Origin: Cheiracanthium punctorium
Taxonomy: Eukaryota; Arthropoda; Arachnida; Araneae; Cheiracanthiidae
Direction of reading: 5' to 3'
Length of the DNA stretch: 64,000 nt
NCBI GenBank assembly: GCA_038373885.1
Contig: JAWZYV010015837.1
Span: 434,001-498,000, forward strand
Part shown: in pieces, positions 25,993 through 37,830 of the stretch
Position numbering within the stretch: position 1 is the first letter of the stretch
Layout: each line of letters starts with the position of its first letter
Notes under the pieces: generated by a model
Told to the model about the DNA's origin: nothing
What the model saw: only the letters and a program-made list of their open reading frames with translations
The model's database searches: none
Program-made: the position numbers and the translations under genes

Positions 25993-26884
25993 GCTTGTCT
26001 CAGCGAACTGCCTGGATAATACGTAATTGCAGTCGGTAATACATATGTTTTCCATAAAATATGTAGAAAAATTCTGTTTAAAATTAGTTACATTCAGAAG
26101 GTTTATATTTGTATCACATTTATTTTTTATTTATACTTTTGTGTGTTTATAAGAGCAACACTGCGAAAAACAGGAATATGCCAAAACCAAATAGAATATA
26201 TGCAGAATCATTAAATTCTCATGAATCACTTCACAAAAAAGGCTAAGTGTAATATTTTCAACAAGATTTTAATTATTAATCCTATCTACCACAGCATATT
26301 TTTTTTAGTCTTTAAGAACTAAAAAAAAATTATACTTACATAAATTTAAATACACGAATTTTCTTCCTAAATAATTTTTACATATTATCTTGCAGGGCAT
26401 CTTTTTTTTTCTCGCATGCACAATGTCTATAATATAAAAGTTTTCACAAACAACATTAACACGAAATTTTTTGCAAAACTTTTTTGCGAGAACTGTTCTT
26501 GCTCACGAGAACCTAAATTGCTTCCTTTATAAGTATATATCACATTTTCTATCTTAGGAGAATATTTGTCATATAAAGCGGCAACAGAATGTATTACAAT
26601 GATAAATGTCTGAGCCCTTATCCATCATTTTTGTCAACTGCTACACTTTGGGAAAGAAATAGAAAATAATCCTAGGAGGCCTACAACTGATTTATCATAA
26701 ATGGATTCCCAGGGTTTCATCAAGATTAGATTCCATGCTTCATTCATAAAAACAAATGTTGAATAGAAACGAATGTAAAATGTTTAAGATAAGCAATTTT
26801 ATTGTTTATTGTTATTATTATGCTGCAATTTTTGCATCATTTTTCGAGGGCAAGTATTATATTTGTTCAATATGAATGGAAATT
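25456..26884. other. 3' flank of the Tc1 relic, then AT-rich DNA
   Basis: The first 150-200 bases may be the right end of the Tc1-type element. The rest is anonymous AT-rich sequence, including a 37-base A run at 25955-25991. No gene or RNA recognised. Confidence 0.5.
25955..25991 (+). repeat. Poly-A run, 37 bases
   Basis: Uninterrupted A tract. It could be the tail of a retroposed copy, but no SINE, LINE or processed sequence is recognisable just upstream, so it is annotated as a simple repeat. Confidence 0.9.
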
Positions 26885-26927
26885 TTAGCTGTAACTTAAG
26901 ACTTGTGTTGTCTTAAGTTACAGCTAA
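26885..26927. repeat. Perfect hairpin, 18-bp arms
   Basis: TTAGCTGTAACTTAAGAC at 26885-26902 is exactly complementary to 26910-26927, around the 7-base loop TTGTGTT. It lies about 240 bp upstream of a mariner-like transposase remnant and may belong to that element or be an independent snap-back structure. A perfect 18-bp stem is unlikely by chance, even in AT-rich DNA. Confidence 0.85.
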
Positions 26928-27165
26928 TCAACATCGAAGTGAAAACAGTGTATCCCAAAAAGAAATACCTGTTTTTGAAATTCAAAGATAAACAAACGAA
27001 TTGAGTTATTAAAAATATTATTTTAGGAAACGAATGTGTGATGTAAGGAATTTTTTAAAAAATCATTATAGTAGTACGGAATGTTACAGAAAAATAGCGC
27101 TGCAGAACCATTTGGTTCTTGGATTATTACCTTCCATTACTCAAACCTTAGAGATCAGCTAGGGT

Positions 27166-27401
27166 ATGAATTGGCCATTTTACTCACAAAATTTGAATCC
27201 CTGTGATTTTTTATTTGGGAACATTTGAAAAATGTTGTTTACTGCCAAAATTTATCTCGTTAGCGGAACTGAACCCATTGATCTCTCAGGAATGGGCAGC
27301 CATACCGGTAGAGACGTTGCGAAAGGGTGTGTTAATTTCATTCTGAATTCTCGATCCGAAATTTGATAAAGAGAGGGCATTTTGAGAATATTGTCATGTA
27401 A
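27166..27401 (+). pseudogene. C-terminal remnant of a mariner-like transposase
   Basis: Translation in shifting frames gives the tail of a mariner-type DDE transposase: WPFYSQNLNPCDF (27171-27209), where the family has WPPRSPDLNPCDFFLWGHLK; then FIWEHLKNV after a frameshift; then ISQEWAAIPVETLRK (from 27281) up to a stop TGA at 27344; then, in another frame, GHFENIV ending TAA 27399-27401, matching the usual GGHFEHL tail. The LNPCDF segment normally holds the third catalytic acidic residue. The N-terminal DNA-binding part and first catalytic motifs are absent or too decayed upstream. At least two frameshifts and one stop make it inactive. Confidence 0.8.
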
Positions 27402-30400
27402 TTACCAAATTCTACTTGCTGATGAATGCAGTAGCCACAACGTAATCTGTCGGCAAGACTTTGTATCAAACATATTAAATTGTCAACAACAAAAAAAGAA
27501 GAAGAAGATCTAGACACATCAAACATTTGTTTGCAGAAAGATTTTTAATAACTTTTTAATTTTTATTAAATTTTAAAAACAGGAACTGCCGTCTGAGACA
27601 CAATGTAGTTATACTCATTCATATCTTTGGTTTGAAAAATGCAGTGTACTTCATAAGATATTATTTACTTCTGTGGAAACACTTGCGTACTAGATTTTCT
27701 CACATGCTTTTTTTTTGTGAGATGCCCTCTTTGCAAGAATAGCCATTGCTTCCTGAAAATCTGTTGTTAAAATACTTGATGCAATTCATGAGCTTTGCCA
27801 CTGAAGATACGGTAAATAGCTTCCAACAAAGGCAATTATGAGGCTTGTTTTATTCAGGACACAGTTGTGTGCCCGTTTTACGCACGGTAGGAAACGAAAA
27901 TTTTTCTTACTTGTGTAATACGAATTAATTCCAGTAATGCGGAATCTAAAATTATTTGACTCTTGACGTAAAGTTTGCTTCAAGCGTACCAACCTGGCAT
28001 CATTGCGATAAAATGACTCAAAAAACTACGTCAGTGTCATTCGCGATCAAAAGAGTGAAAAGGTTAACGGTTTGCAGAGAACGCTTGCCTTTCAAAATAT
28101 CTTATTTCTACATCATACTGCTTTTAGGTTCAAGTTGTAGCATTAAATACCTCAGACACTACATGAAATGGACAACCGTTTATTTTAAAATAACCGTGCA
28201 CCCGCTCTTCATACGGGAAAAAGCGAATATTTTACTAAAATCATATCTGCATGTGACAATACCGAATTTCATTTTGAAAAAAGTTCAAGTAATCTCCTCT
28301 GTTGACATTACTTCGGGATATATTAACGCAAATTAAAATTACTTATCGTTAAGTTGGTTGTGAGACAACCATTGAAAAAGGATAAACATATTTAATTTCA
28401 TGAAATATTTATTTACGTGGTATATCGTGATTTATTTATATTATCCTTACAAATCTACTAATACTACCTATTAGGTATATTAATACTATCTATCTTCACT
28501 TTTTCCTCTTCAAGGTTCGATTAAAAGAAACAGATTAGATTATTTGGCGCCAATGGTACCTTTTTATTCTCTGGCGATTGGCATTAAGGAAGCTCTCCAT
28601 ATATAATTAATTTATGCATAGTTTTTGAAGACTGGCGTATTAACACCGCAAAACCTTTCATCTCACCGTGCTGGAAAATATCCAAGCGGTGCCATTTTAA
28701 ATATGCATGTATCCAGTATCCAATATAGCGATATCTTATGAAGCCTCTATGGTTCTGTCTCCTGAAAAACATCAAACTGTGTAATCTCGAGGAGCTATTT
28801 AAAATCGCTTTAATTGTGACAGAACGTTAAAGTTGCAGAATTTACGAATTTCACGCATTTTTTTAATTTATGACGTCACTGTTTAGCTGCCGTATAAGAT
28901 ACCCTGTTTGGTTGAGGGGAGTTAATTTGGATATTTCGCACAGTAGTTTTCAAAAGGTATCATATTAAAACTTACAACGATGCTGAAATTTGTTTGCTTT
29001 TGCGGTCACCTACATGACTATAGTGTGCAGTCACAGTGTAGTCCCGATCACACTGCAACTGTAATGTAACCACGTTTTATAGTCACAATTAGACCTTGCA
29101 TGTAAGTCAAAATGGGACCTCGAGAGAAAAAAAAAATGCAGTGCTGCCATCTGTCACAAGTGTCCGAAATCACATTCAGGCGGTATCTGAACCTGCCTGG
29201 TTTGAACGCTCGATCATCTGGTCTGTAAGTGAATACATTAGCATCATGTACGTCGTGCTACGAACGCTTAAAAATGGAAGTGAATGTAAGATTTAGTTTG
29301 AGAATTACAGTGGCGTACATTATAAATTAAAAGTACCATAATTAATAAAAGTATATTTAATTTTCTGTTTCCTGTTTTTTCATAAATTATTTTACTTAAT
29401 TTTTTTGTATTTATTTATTTATTCGTTAAAATAGACTTCATAAAAAGGCTAACGACTATGCTTAACCAATTTATTTGCCTGTTACAAAAATTGTATTTTG
29501 ACATAACGGAAAAGACTTAAAACATACCATAGTACGTCGTTATTATATACTCACATTATAAAAGGAAATGACTTCTTAGTTTGCAAATAATTACACGCAT
29601 CACCAATTAAATTTGAAGAATGTAAATATGTAGAGATTAACAATAGCACTAAATTTTGTCTGCATAAAGTAGCACAAGAGAAAGTGCGTTTTCTATCTAT
29701 TGTGAGGCAGCTAAACAATGTTCTAGCGTGCAAAAATTTTATTCCGATGAACTACTATTAAAGTGAAAGAAGTTTCAAGTAACCATCTGTTATCCTGGGT
29801 TATAAAATGGTAATTACACTGTCATTTGCATACGTATGTACTGCAATTTTAAAGAAAGAAACCTATACATTATGTTAACTACCGGGTTGACCTCTATAAT
29901 TAGCATTAAGGAGAAAAAGGTGAAATGATACCGTGTTATAAAAATCTAGCAGCATATTTTATGCTGCAGTTTGTTCGAGATTTCTTGAAAAGAGATATTA
30001 TTACTCTAGTACAGTGGTGTGCATTTTGATGGAACAAAAATGAAGGATTTTTTTTTTTTGTTTAATATGTCTGCTTCTCAAGATATATTTTTCTGTATCG
30101 TAAAGTGCACGCCATCACCACATTTATCAGTTGCTTTTATATTTGCGAGATTTTTATGCTTTTTATTGTTGCTTGCATACAAGCTTTAATTTTCAATATT
30201 GTTCCTAATAAGTATTTTCATGGAAATGAGAATTGAGAATTTAGTGATCCCAGTGTGTTAAAATAATTGATGTAAGGTCCGATGATGGTTGAAAATTACT
30301 GCGATGAAAATATTTTCTTTTTGAGACATAATAAAATAGTCGAAGGCTGAGAAATTCTTTATCTAGAGGAAATATAAGTCTAATGGACTAGTTAACGTAT

Positions 30401-30405
30401 ATTAA
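27402..30405. other. AT-rich DNA, nothing firm recognised
   Basis: The 126-codon frame at 27956-28336 has no recognisable motif and starts from a non-ATG codon. The segment 28550-28920 is slightly GC-richer, without identified content. The frame at 29096-29296 ends near a GTAAGT word that could be a splice donor, but no exon could be supported. Confidence 0.45.
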
Positions 30406-30571
30406 ACCAGGTATGGACAACTTTGGAAAGTCGCAGGCCAATCTTTAGGATGTTAGCGGACTCGGGGGCAGAATAATTGGGATTTATATGGGGTTTTGAT
30501 ATGTTCCACAAGCCGGATCAAAAGCCTTTACGGGCCCACATACGGCCTGCAGACTGGAGATTGCCCATATG
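30406..30571 (-). mobile_element. 166-bp hAT-type MITE with 8-bp target duplication
   Basis: The element is flanked by the direct repeat TATATTAA at 30398-30405 and 30572-30579. The left end contains CAGGTATGGACAA and the right end, reverse-complemented, CATATGGGCAA: imperfect inverted ends of hAT style. Reverse-complemented, the body matches 63204-63400 through words such as GGCCGTATGTGG, GGCTTTTGATC and GCTAACATCCTAAA/TCTAACATCCTAAA. With 8-bp duplication, short inverted ends and no coding content, it is a non-autonomous hAT element. Strand is given relative to the 63-kb copy. Confidence 0.8.
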
Positions 30572-31379
30572 TATATTAACATAAGTTAACGCAGCAGAAC
30601 AAGATGCTTCAAAGGTTAGTTGAGAAAGCGGTATTCGCAAGCCCAAATACTAGGGCAATCAAAGCATCTTACCAATATAAGCTCCACATTGAATTTGCGA
30701 GTTAAACCTGCTGTGCCAGCTTCGAGAGGTCACAGCATTTGGTGAATACAACTGTTAATGAGATGTTGACTGTTTGTGATGACTGTTCTTGTGACTGTTC
30801 TTCATGACTGCTCTTGTAAAAGTGATACATAATTTTATTCACAGTGGCAGATATAAAATTCAACCTGATTACTCAAGAAGTAGCACAAGGTAAGCTTTTC
30901 CTAATTTGGAGACGGAAGACCGTATGTGTGAGCCCTGACCTTCGATGTGAACCCTCTTCTTCTACTTGAATCTTTCACGACTAACATTTTCCTCAACCTG
31001 CAGATATTATTTTCCGTAATTTCCGACATAAAATCCAAAGTGGCGTATAATCCGCATCTCGAAATAACGCACGTTAAACGCCATGTGCTCATTAATCTCA
31101 AAGTGATTTAATAGACTTTAATAAAAATTTATTCAAACTTATTTCAAAATATTTTCGTATCTATGTCAGATTGACAGAAACATTTTTAAAAAGTTCAATA
31201 CATTTTTACATCTTTTTGATGTAACATTTAATTAAATAGAATTTTTAAGATAAAAATTTTCTTTTCGCACCTACACAGTTCTTGATTAAAGGGAACGTTA
31301 GTGAGGAATGTAGAAGTTTTATGCATCTTCATATACATGTACCTTTATCACAATCTATTAAGAATGTCTAGTTCTAATA
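30572..31379. other. AT-rich DNA between two mobile elements
   Basis: No gene supported. Three imperfect copies of GACTGTTCTTGTGACTG-like sequence occur at about 30768-30815. The minus-strand frame 30901-31101 has no domain. Confidence 0.5.
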
Positions 31380-31381
31380 TA

Positions 31382-32049
31382 CAGGGTGTGCGAAAAGTCC
31401 TTGGAACATTTCAAAAATTCACAGAAAAGCAAGAAATTGTTGTGTGAGTATGTGGTTCTTAAAATAATGCTTCACAGAATCAAGAATTTATTTTTTCCAT
31501 CTTAAAAAAAATTACTTCCAAAATGTGTTCATATATGGTGCTGCATCTCTAGTTTTCAGCCTGAAGAGCCAATTCGTGAGTTTCAAACAGCACTGATGGC
31601 GCGGGAATATTCATGGTAGCTATATCGACTGCAATTGCGAAAGCGCATTGCGTAGGTTAGTATTTCGAATCAAAGTCCATAGCTACAGTTCAGAGAAATT
31701 TTCCCCATGTTTAAGGACAACTGCAATCCATACTAGCTAGAACATGGGATGAACTTGAGTACCGTTTAGATGTGATTCGAGCAGCAAAAGGTGGACACAA
31801 TGAACCCTGGTAATGAAAGGTATTGCTTTCTTTAAATAAAATGGCTAAACCCCTTACATTACGTTTGTTTTTCTTACTGTGACGATACAGCGCCACCTAT
31901 CAACACAATCTGGAAGTAATTTGTTTTTACGATGTCAAGAAAAGTCTGAGCCTGTGGAGTATTATTATGCAAACCGCATATTCATACTATAGTTTGTTGC
32001 TTTTTTTTTTGAATTCTTTAAATGTGTAAAGGACTTTTCGGACACCTTG
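31382..32049 (+). mobile_element. Internally deleted mariner-type element
   Basis: The ends are inverted repeats: left CAGGGTGTGCGAAAAGTCCT, right (reverse-complemented) CAAGGTGTCCGAAAAGTCCT, about 22 bp with two differences. TA lies on both sides (31380-31381 and 32050-32051). At 668 bp it is too short for a full transposase, and only the C-terminal end of the gene remains (31718-31813). It is therefore an internally deleted, non-autonomous derivative of a Tc1/mariner-superfamily transposon that once encoded its own enzyme. Confidence 0.88.
31718..31813 (+). pseudogene. Last 31 codons of a mariner-type transposase
   Basis: The frame reads QLQSILARTWDELEYRLDVI and then RAAKGGHNEPW, ending TAA 31811-31813. 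The TWDELEYRLDVIRA...GGHNE pattern is the familiar C-terminal end of an arthropod Tc1/mariner-like transposase (family form TWxEidYRLDxxRAtnGaHiE). All catalytic residues lie in the lost part, so no activity is possible. It sits in the plus orientation inside the element at 31382-32049, as expected of a deletion derivative. Confidence 0.8.
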
Positions 32050-32051
32050 TA

Positions 32052-34653
32052 TATATGTAGTTCAGAGTTATAGATCAAGAAATAGATTTGCAGATTTTTA
32101 AACTTGCAAACACGTAAATTTTATATACGTATATTTAGCTAAAATAAAGCCATTTAAACTTTGGTAAAATAATCGTAAAGGATCTCTCGTTTGGTTATTG
32201 CTAAAGCATATCCCGTAACATGCTCAACTGTACTTATACCAAGAATAATTGGGAAAGAAATTTGGATAATAGTTTTAACCTTATGCTCGGTGGTTTCTTG
32301 AAGAAAAATGCACTAAATTGTTCAAGTTTTCATCTGCGTATGAGCTTAAAAGTACAAGTAAAATGCTAATATACTAAATTGTACAATAACAAGACAAGTA
32401 ATATTTGCGGATCCCAACTGTTATGTGAGAGAGAGAAAGAGCTGGGGATTAGATTTCCTTTCTTTTTAACGCACTTTTATATAGTAAAACAGTATGGCAC
32501 TTTTTCAAAGTATGTTTAAAAGAAAGTTTACTGCACTCGTTCAAAACCTTAAACTAAAAATTAAGCAACGTACTGAACTAACTGTACCATTCATCAGGGA
32601 TATCAAAACAAAATTACTTCAGAAAAGTGTTCTTCGTTATTTCGAAAATACGCTTACTTAAATATGGTTTCACTGCCATACACCACACGCTCTCCTGATC
32701 TCCAAATTATTAAGGAGTGCTTTTACGGTTTTATCATGGTGCTTTTCTCAGATACTTATTTCCCCCTTGCGGCTGAATAAACTTGTAATTGGACGCTTGA
32801 TTAGCATTAATGCTGCAAGAATTAACCCTCATGAAAAATAATTTTATTCAAAAAGAAGCGTTTAGTAATTTGTGAGATGCATTTTTGGCGAAGATTTTCC
32901 ATCTCACCAGAGAGTTTCTATTAGGCAGCATCTTTTCCTTAAGTATTATGATACTTAAGCGAGAAAAATAATTGTGTGAATTGCAAAAAACTCCCATGAA
33001 TTGCGTAATTTAGTATGTGTTTTACTGAACATGGTTACCGGAACTAAGCAATGTAGAGTTAACTTGGATGTTTTAACGGAGAGTAGAATAAAACAAGTTT
33101 ATAAAACAAAATATGTAATTAAAGCTCGCGAGCTTATATTTTTTATAAAATAAGCACACAAACAGACACATATATATATATATAAACAAAGAGAGAGAAT
33201 TTTACACGCATTTATTAGAATGTGGATGTATGTTTAATCATATATAATACATAATGTTATGATACCATGAATGCGCACAACATGAATAAATTGCATTAAT
33301 ACGTTAATGATTTTTTAAAATTAAGGTGGTTGAGAAAAAGACAAATAATTCTAAGCAGAAAATTAACCACCACTGCATTTCTAACAGCAGCTAGTTAAGT
33401 GCATCAGAGACAGCTCAAATGAGGGGGAAAACTCTTCTGTGAATCTGCCGTAGACGGTAGCATTTCATCCGGTAGCATTCTAGTGTCACTACACGCGACA
33501 GAAGTTTTCCATAACCTGCAAGTAGTGGTCAATATGACTGACGCATTTTTATGCATACAGCATTCTTTATGACATTCAGAGTTATTGCTTAGCGATTTGA
33601 GCTTTCAAACACTCGAACTTGATCAATCGAGTGTTGGATACTGAATGTTTTGAATTGGATTTTGAGTATCAATCGCTTATAATATTTGAATGCATGCTGT
33701 TTGTAGTGTCAATAGAACCCGAGTGACGTTACTGAGACGTTATTTATCCTGCGTTGATACAAGAGAAACCTGTTAGGTATAAAACTGTGGTCATTTTTAA
33801 AGATCTAGACGAGAATAGTACAGTTGCTCGGCTCATTTCAAGCTGCAAAAAACAATCAATAATTTCGATATCACAGTTTATACTGACGTAAATTATTTAT
33901 TAAAGTAAATCTATACTTCATTGATACCAGAGACGGCAGCAAATTCTCCACGTATGTCTAAACAATGATTTATTTAGTTGAGCGCCAACGGTAGATTTTC
34001 CGCTCAGAAAAAATTCTCGGAGTGTGCACCAGCATAACCTACAATCTCTCCCTAATCAGTGGCGTTTTATCTGGACTAGGCAAGTTAGCTTCGAAGCCCC
34101 ACGAATATCAGTTCCCTTAAAAACATTTCCTCAATACTCGAGTATTGATTCATTTAAATATTTCTGGAAAGAAAATACAACATCACTGAAAAAAAAAAAA
34201 TCAGCGAAAAATTCAATTCTGTTTGAAGGTGTTCACATAGGCTTTGCGAAGTCCTTTGGTAGTGTTTCTAAAGCAGGAACGATTTAATGCAAGTACTGAT
34301 GTGTAAACAAGTTGCTTATCATATACTTTAAGGCTTAGCTGTGATAATGACATAGGTTTTCTGCTTCAAATTTTTCTTCGAATTGATTTCAACGGTAAAG
34401 CCGCATTTCCTTTGTTTTCAATGCATTCGCTATTCTTCTCTATAGATAACCTTTTGAAGTTATATTTTAATGTTGTTTTAGGATATTTATTGCTGTGTGT
34501 GAGAATGATAAATTGGAATTATAAAATTTAATGCATATTATTCGACTTTAATAAATTCATTTGAGTAATGCTATATTTATTATATATTTAGAATATATTC
34601 ATTAATATTGATTTACTAATGAAATGCTTGTAACTTTAAGACTAAACAAACTA
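32052..34653. other. AT-rich DNA, nothing firm recognised
   Basis: No gene supported. A short (TA)n run lies at 33172-33184. A hairpin with perfect 9-bp arms, AACACTCGA at 33608-33616 and TCGAGTGTT at 33627-33635, is noted. The 87-codon frame at 34024-34287 lacks any motif. Confidence 0.5.
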
Positions 34654-35032
34654 GTATTTTTAATGCTAAATTTTAATTCCAGAAGTAATCAAAGCAATAG
34701 AAATAGTAAGTGATGCTACACTAACCCTTGTCTATTAAAGCTGTCGAATCATTTAACTAAATCATTTAATTACCAAAATCCTTGATCAATGCTGAAGGTC
34801 TATTAATACTTTAGTAACAGCCAGCGTATTCATGTTTATCATGCGCAATAAATGGTGCTAAAAAACACCGCCAGCTCGATTTAACCATTTACTCTTTAGA
34901 ATACGTTAAACTGCCTCTAAACACTTTAAAAACTATCCATTTCTCTCAAAGTTGAGCCAAAATATACTGTATTTTTAATGTTAAAATTTAATTCCAGAAG
35001 TAAGCAGAGAAATAAAACAGTAAGTGATGCTT
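34654..35032. repeat. Spaced direct repeat of about 64 bp
   Basis: The segment 34654-34717 (GTATTTTTAATGCTAAA through GTAAGTGATGCTA) recurs, diverged, at 34969-35032 (GTATTTTTAATGTTAAA through GTAAGTGATGCTT), 315 bp apart. The copies share TTTAATTCCAGAAGTAA in the middle. This could be a local duplication or the paired ends of an unrecognised element. No function can be assigned. Confidence 0.7.
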
Positions 35033-35529
35033 ACCGAAAACCCCTAGTACATAAACGAAATCTACTGCCTGTTCATTATCGACGGAATGGGAATGAGATC
35101 AATTTGAATATGGCCATAATAAATCTCCCCCTTTTCATGCCAATAATGGATTTTTGATTATTAAAAGGATATCCTTTGCTGCAATTGATGCCCCGAGAAT
35201 GAGTTTCTTCAAAGATGAGGGTGTCTGTAAATTAAAAGGGAAAGATCGTTTATAATAGCTCTTCAGATTTATCATGTTTCCAGAAAATGCTGATGCTAGA
35301 TCTTAATGTGCATAAAATTTGTCATGGAGAATGTTTATTAACATTTTGGGGTATTTATATTAAGAGTAAGATAAATAAACTTAGTAAAATGACACACATA
35401 ATGGTACTTATCAAACTCGATACAAGCTTCGACTGGAATTTTTTCTATTGTCTTTAGTAGCAGTAGAAGTTAAAACACAGACTAGAACTGGGGACTGAAA
35501 CAGTAAACAGAAAACAGAATGGAAGAGCG
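35033..35529. other. AT-rich DNA, nothing recognised
   Basis: No gene, RNA or repeat end recognised in this interval. Confidence 0.5.
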
Positions 35530-35775
35530 AGTTGCCTATTGGGAGAAGATAAAAGCAAGAAACCGAGCAAATAAGAGAAAAAGGGGGAGAGGGTCGATAA
35601 AAGTAAAACAGAGCATAAAAAATAATAAAATGTGAAAAAAAAATGAAAAATAAAATAAATAAATAAAAAGAAGGAAAATGTCACAAAATAAAAAAGCGGT
35701 AAAATCAGTAGAAAACAGAGAAAAAGAACTGCAACAACGACAGCAGACAATAAATAAATAAAAATAAAAAACGCA
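35530..35775 (+). repeat. Purine-rich, strand-asymmetric tract
   Basis: About 245 bases are dominated by A and G on the plus strand, with AAATAAATAAATAAA words at about 35650-35667 and 35750-35763. Its complement explains the long minus-strand open frame (35870 to 35454) rich in Phe, Leu, Ser and Tyr, which is therefore a composition artefact rather than a gene. Such tracts can adopt unusual structure, but nothing more can be said. Confidence 0.7.
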
Positions 35776-35950
35776 TTCTTTGACGAACAATCGGAATGTT
35801 CATTATTATTTATCACTATTGACCGATTTTTTGTTTCTATCGAAACACGTGCCCACTTTGATAAGCACATTTCATGTGTGTTATTTTACAAAGTTTTAAT
35901 TATCTTATCTTTTAAACAGCAATTTCAGTTGAGTGCTTTTTTGTTATATA

Positions 35951-36369
35951 CAGGATATTTAATAAAAACTTTCCGGTAAACTTTAAGAGCTGGTAGGCAG
36001 ATAATAATGATTCAGAATCACGCAGCAGTATGTGGTAATAAATGTAGTCTTCATGAAGCTATCAGTAATTACTTTGGAAAAGGTGCCGAAATAGTGACCT
36101 TTAAAACTACTGTCCGTTCGAAATCAATGTATATTTGATAGTTTAAAAATTCTATTTCAATTCAATGATGAATATTTTGGAGGCAAGCATATTGTTTATA
36201 AAATTCTATTAAGAAGTTAAACGAAAATTTCAGCACTTTTTTTAAAATGAGGAATTATTAACAAGAAAGTGATAATATCATTTTTGGTCTCTGCTGTGTG
36301 ATTCTTGTTCCTTATTATGTGCTCTACAAACCCTTAAAGTTTGTCGGAACTCTCTTGAAACAAGCTGTG
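35951..36369. mobile_element. 419-bp MITE with long (about 85-bp) inverted repeats
   Basis: The left arm (35951 to about 36036) and the reverse complement of the right arm (36369 back to about 36283) align without gaps at many positions. Shared words include TTCCG, AAACTTTAAG, CATAATAA/GATAATAA and AGAATCACxCAGCAG. TA flanks both ends (35949-35950 and 36370-36371). There is no coding content. The same family occurs at 61133-61570, and a single end near 46806. The TA duplication suggests a Tc1/mariner-superfamily enzyme. Long arms make it foldable as one hairpin. Confidence 0.85.
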
Positions 36370-37504
36370 TATACATAGTTTAGTTTTGAAGGAAATAAAT
36401 GCATGTTATTTGTGCCTTAGAAAATTTGGTATTCATAAAAAGTACTACTTCAAGCTCTGTTGTTTATTAAATGTCAATTCGTCATGCAATTTTAAAAGTG
36501 TGGATGTTTAAATAGCTTTCCAGAAAAAAAATATTGAACTCAACAACATTTTAATAATTCAATTAAAATGTTATTGATGCTATTTAATTGAATTATTTTG
36601 TTAAATTAACAAAATTTTCATAATTCAAATATTTATGTTCCTAAACTGCTAATGTTTATTTTTATCCTATTTTTCCATTGAATATACATTTTTATACAAA
36701 CGTTTACTTTGTGATAAACACTTAAATGATCTTTTCATATTTAAATGCGAATAGTAATCTTTTCATAATCATAAAAATAGTTATTAGATGTAACTAACCC
36801 TTGGGGTATGTTTCTAGTTTTATAGTACTTTCTTGCAGGAATACCGATTAATTTTTGATGAGTGCAAAATTAATTAAAAACTTTTTAAAGTAACACACAT
36901 AAATAAATGTACACTACAATAATATCGTTTTGGATGGAACATAAAAGATCTACCTTTCTTCAACTTAAAAAAAGCTGCACCACACATATTAGCGCAGATG
37001 TTTGAACAGAGAGTATTACCGATATTTAGTCATATTTTGTCGCAATTCAGAGATAAACGGATGATTTTAATGCGTTTAGCGAAATTTTAACGAATTCAAA
37101 AGAATAAATCGTTATCAGTTCTTTAGCAGTGAGCTTTAGTGCATACTATTACTGTGCATGATAAAGTGAATATGCTGGCTGTTACTGAAATATTTTCCTG
37201 AACCAGAAACAAAGAATTTTAGTTGTTAAATGATCCGAGGGCCTTGATATAAGAGAATCAACGTTCGGTAATCATCCCTTAATGTTTTAATTCTTTGCTT
37301 ACTATAAAATTTAGAATTTAAAATGAAAATGAAAATGAAACATATGTTAGGGCAATTCTGAGACAGATGAATAGTTTTTAAAATGTTAGGCAGATAGCGT
37401 ATTCAAGAGAGTAAATTGGTAGATCAATCGCTTCTTTCCGATGTGGTTTTATACGTACTTTTAATTATACATAGTAAACATAGCTATTCTGGATTTGGAT
37501 AATA
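36370..37504. other. AT-rich DNA with one strong hairpin
   Basis: No gene supported. A perfect hairpin is annotated separately at 36553-36597. A short (AAAATG)n-like run lies at 37321-37338. Confidence 0.5.
36553..36597. repeat. Perfect hairpin, 15-bp arms
   Basis: AATAATTCAATTAAA at 36553-36567 is exactly complementary to 36583-36597 around a 15-base loop. Its very low GC makes chance formation easier than for balanced sequence, but 15 perfect pairs still stand out. Confidence 0.75.
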
Positions 37505-37830
37505 CAGAGGTCAAAAATTTGGAACACTACATAGGGACACTATGTTTGGAACACTAATTACTACTTTTGACAAAGCGCATAAAATGGAAGCTCCAGGTTA
37601 TATATTTTGATTGACTGATTGATTGTTCTAACACAATGATGCATCTAAAAAAATTAACTAATAAAAATTCGTAAGTCACTCGGATATTAATAAGCTTTTT
37701 TTATAGTAATAATTTATCATAAATTACTTGTTTCTCATAAATACTGTTACATATACTGCATTCTTTTCATATAAACCTTTTATAGTACTTTGAAAACGTA
37801 TAACACTCCAAATTCACAAATACTTATTGC
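37505..37830. repeat. Possible Tc1-like terminal sequence
   Basis: The stretch beginning CAGAGGTCAAAAATTTGGAA at 37505 resembles Tc1-type termini. The word TTTGGAACAC occurs at 37518 and again at 37545, like the subterminal direct repeats bound by Tc1-family transposases. A weak inverted partner (ACACTCCAAATTC near 37804) could mark the other end. No transposase trace lies between. Tentative. Confidence 0.35.

Noticed and set aside
27956..28336. 126-codon plus-strand frame
   Set aside because: Starts at TTG, has no recognisable domain, and shows AT-driven residue use; no splice or promoter support.
29096..29296. Possible exon ending at a GTAAGT donor
   Set aside because: A donor-like word alone is common; no acceptor, homology or composition shift supports an exon.
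35454..35870. 138-codon minus-strand frame rich in Phe, Leu and Ser, like a membrane protein
   Set aside because: It is the complement of a purine-rich low-complexity tract. An overlapping second frame (35536-35790) is equally hydrophobic, which points to composition rather than coding.
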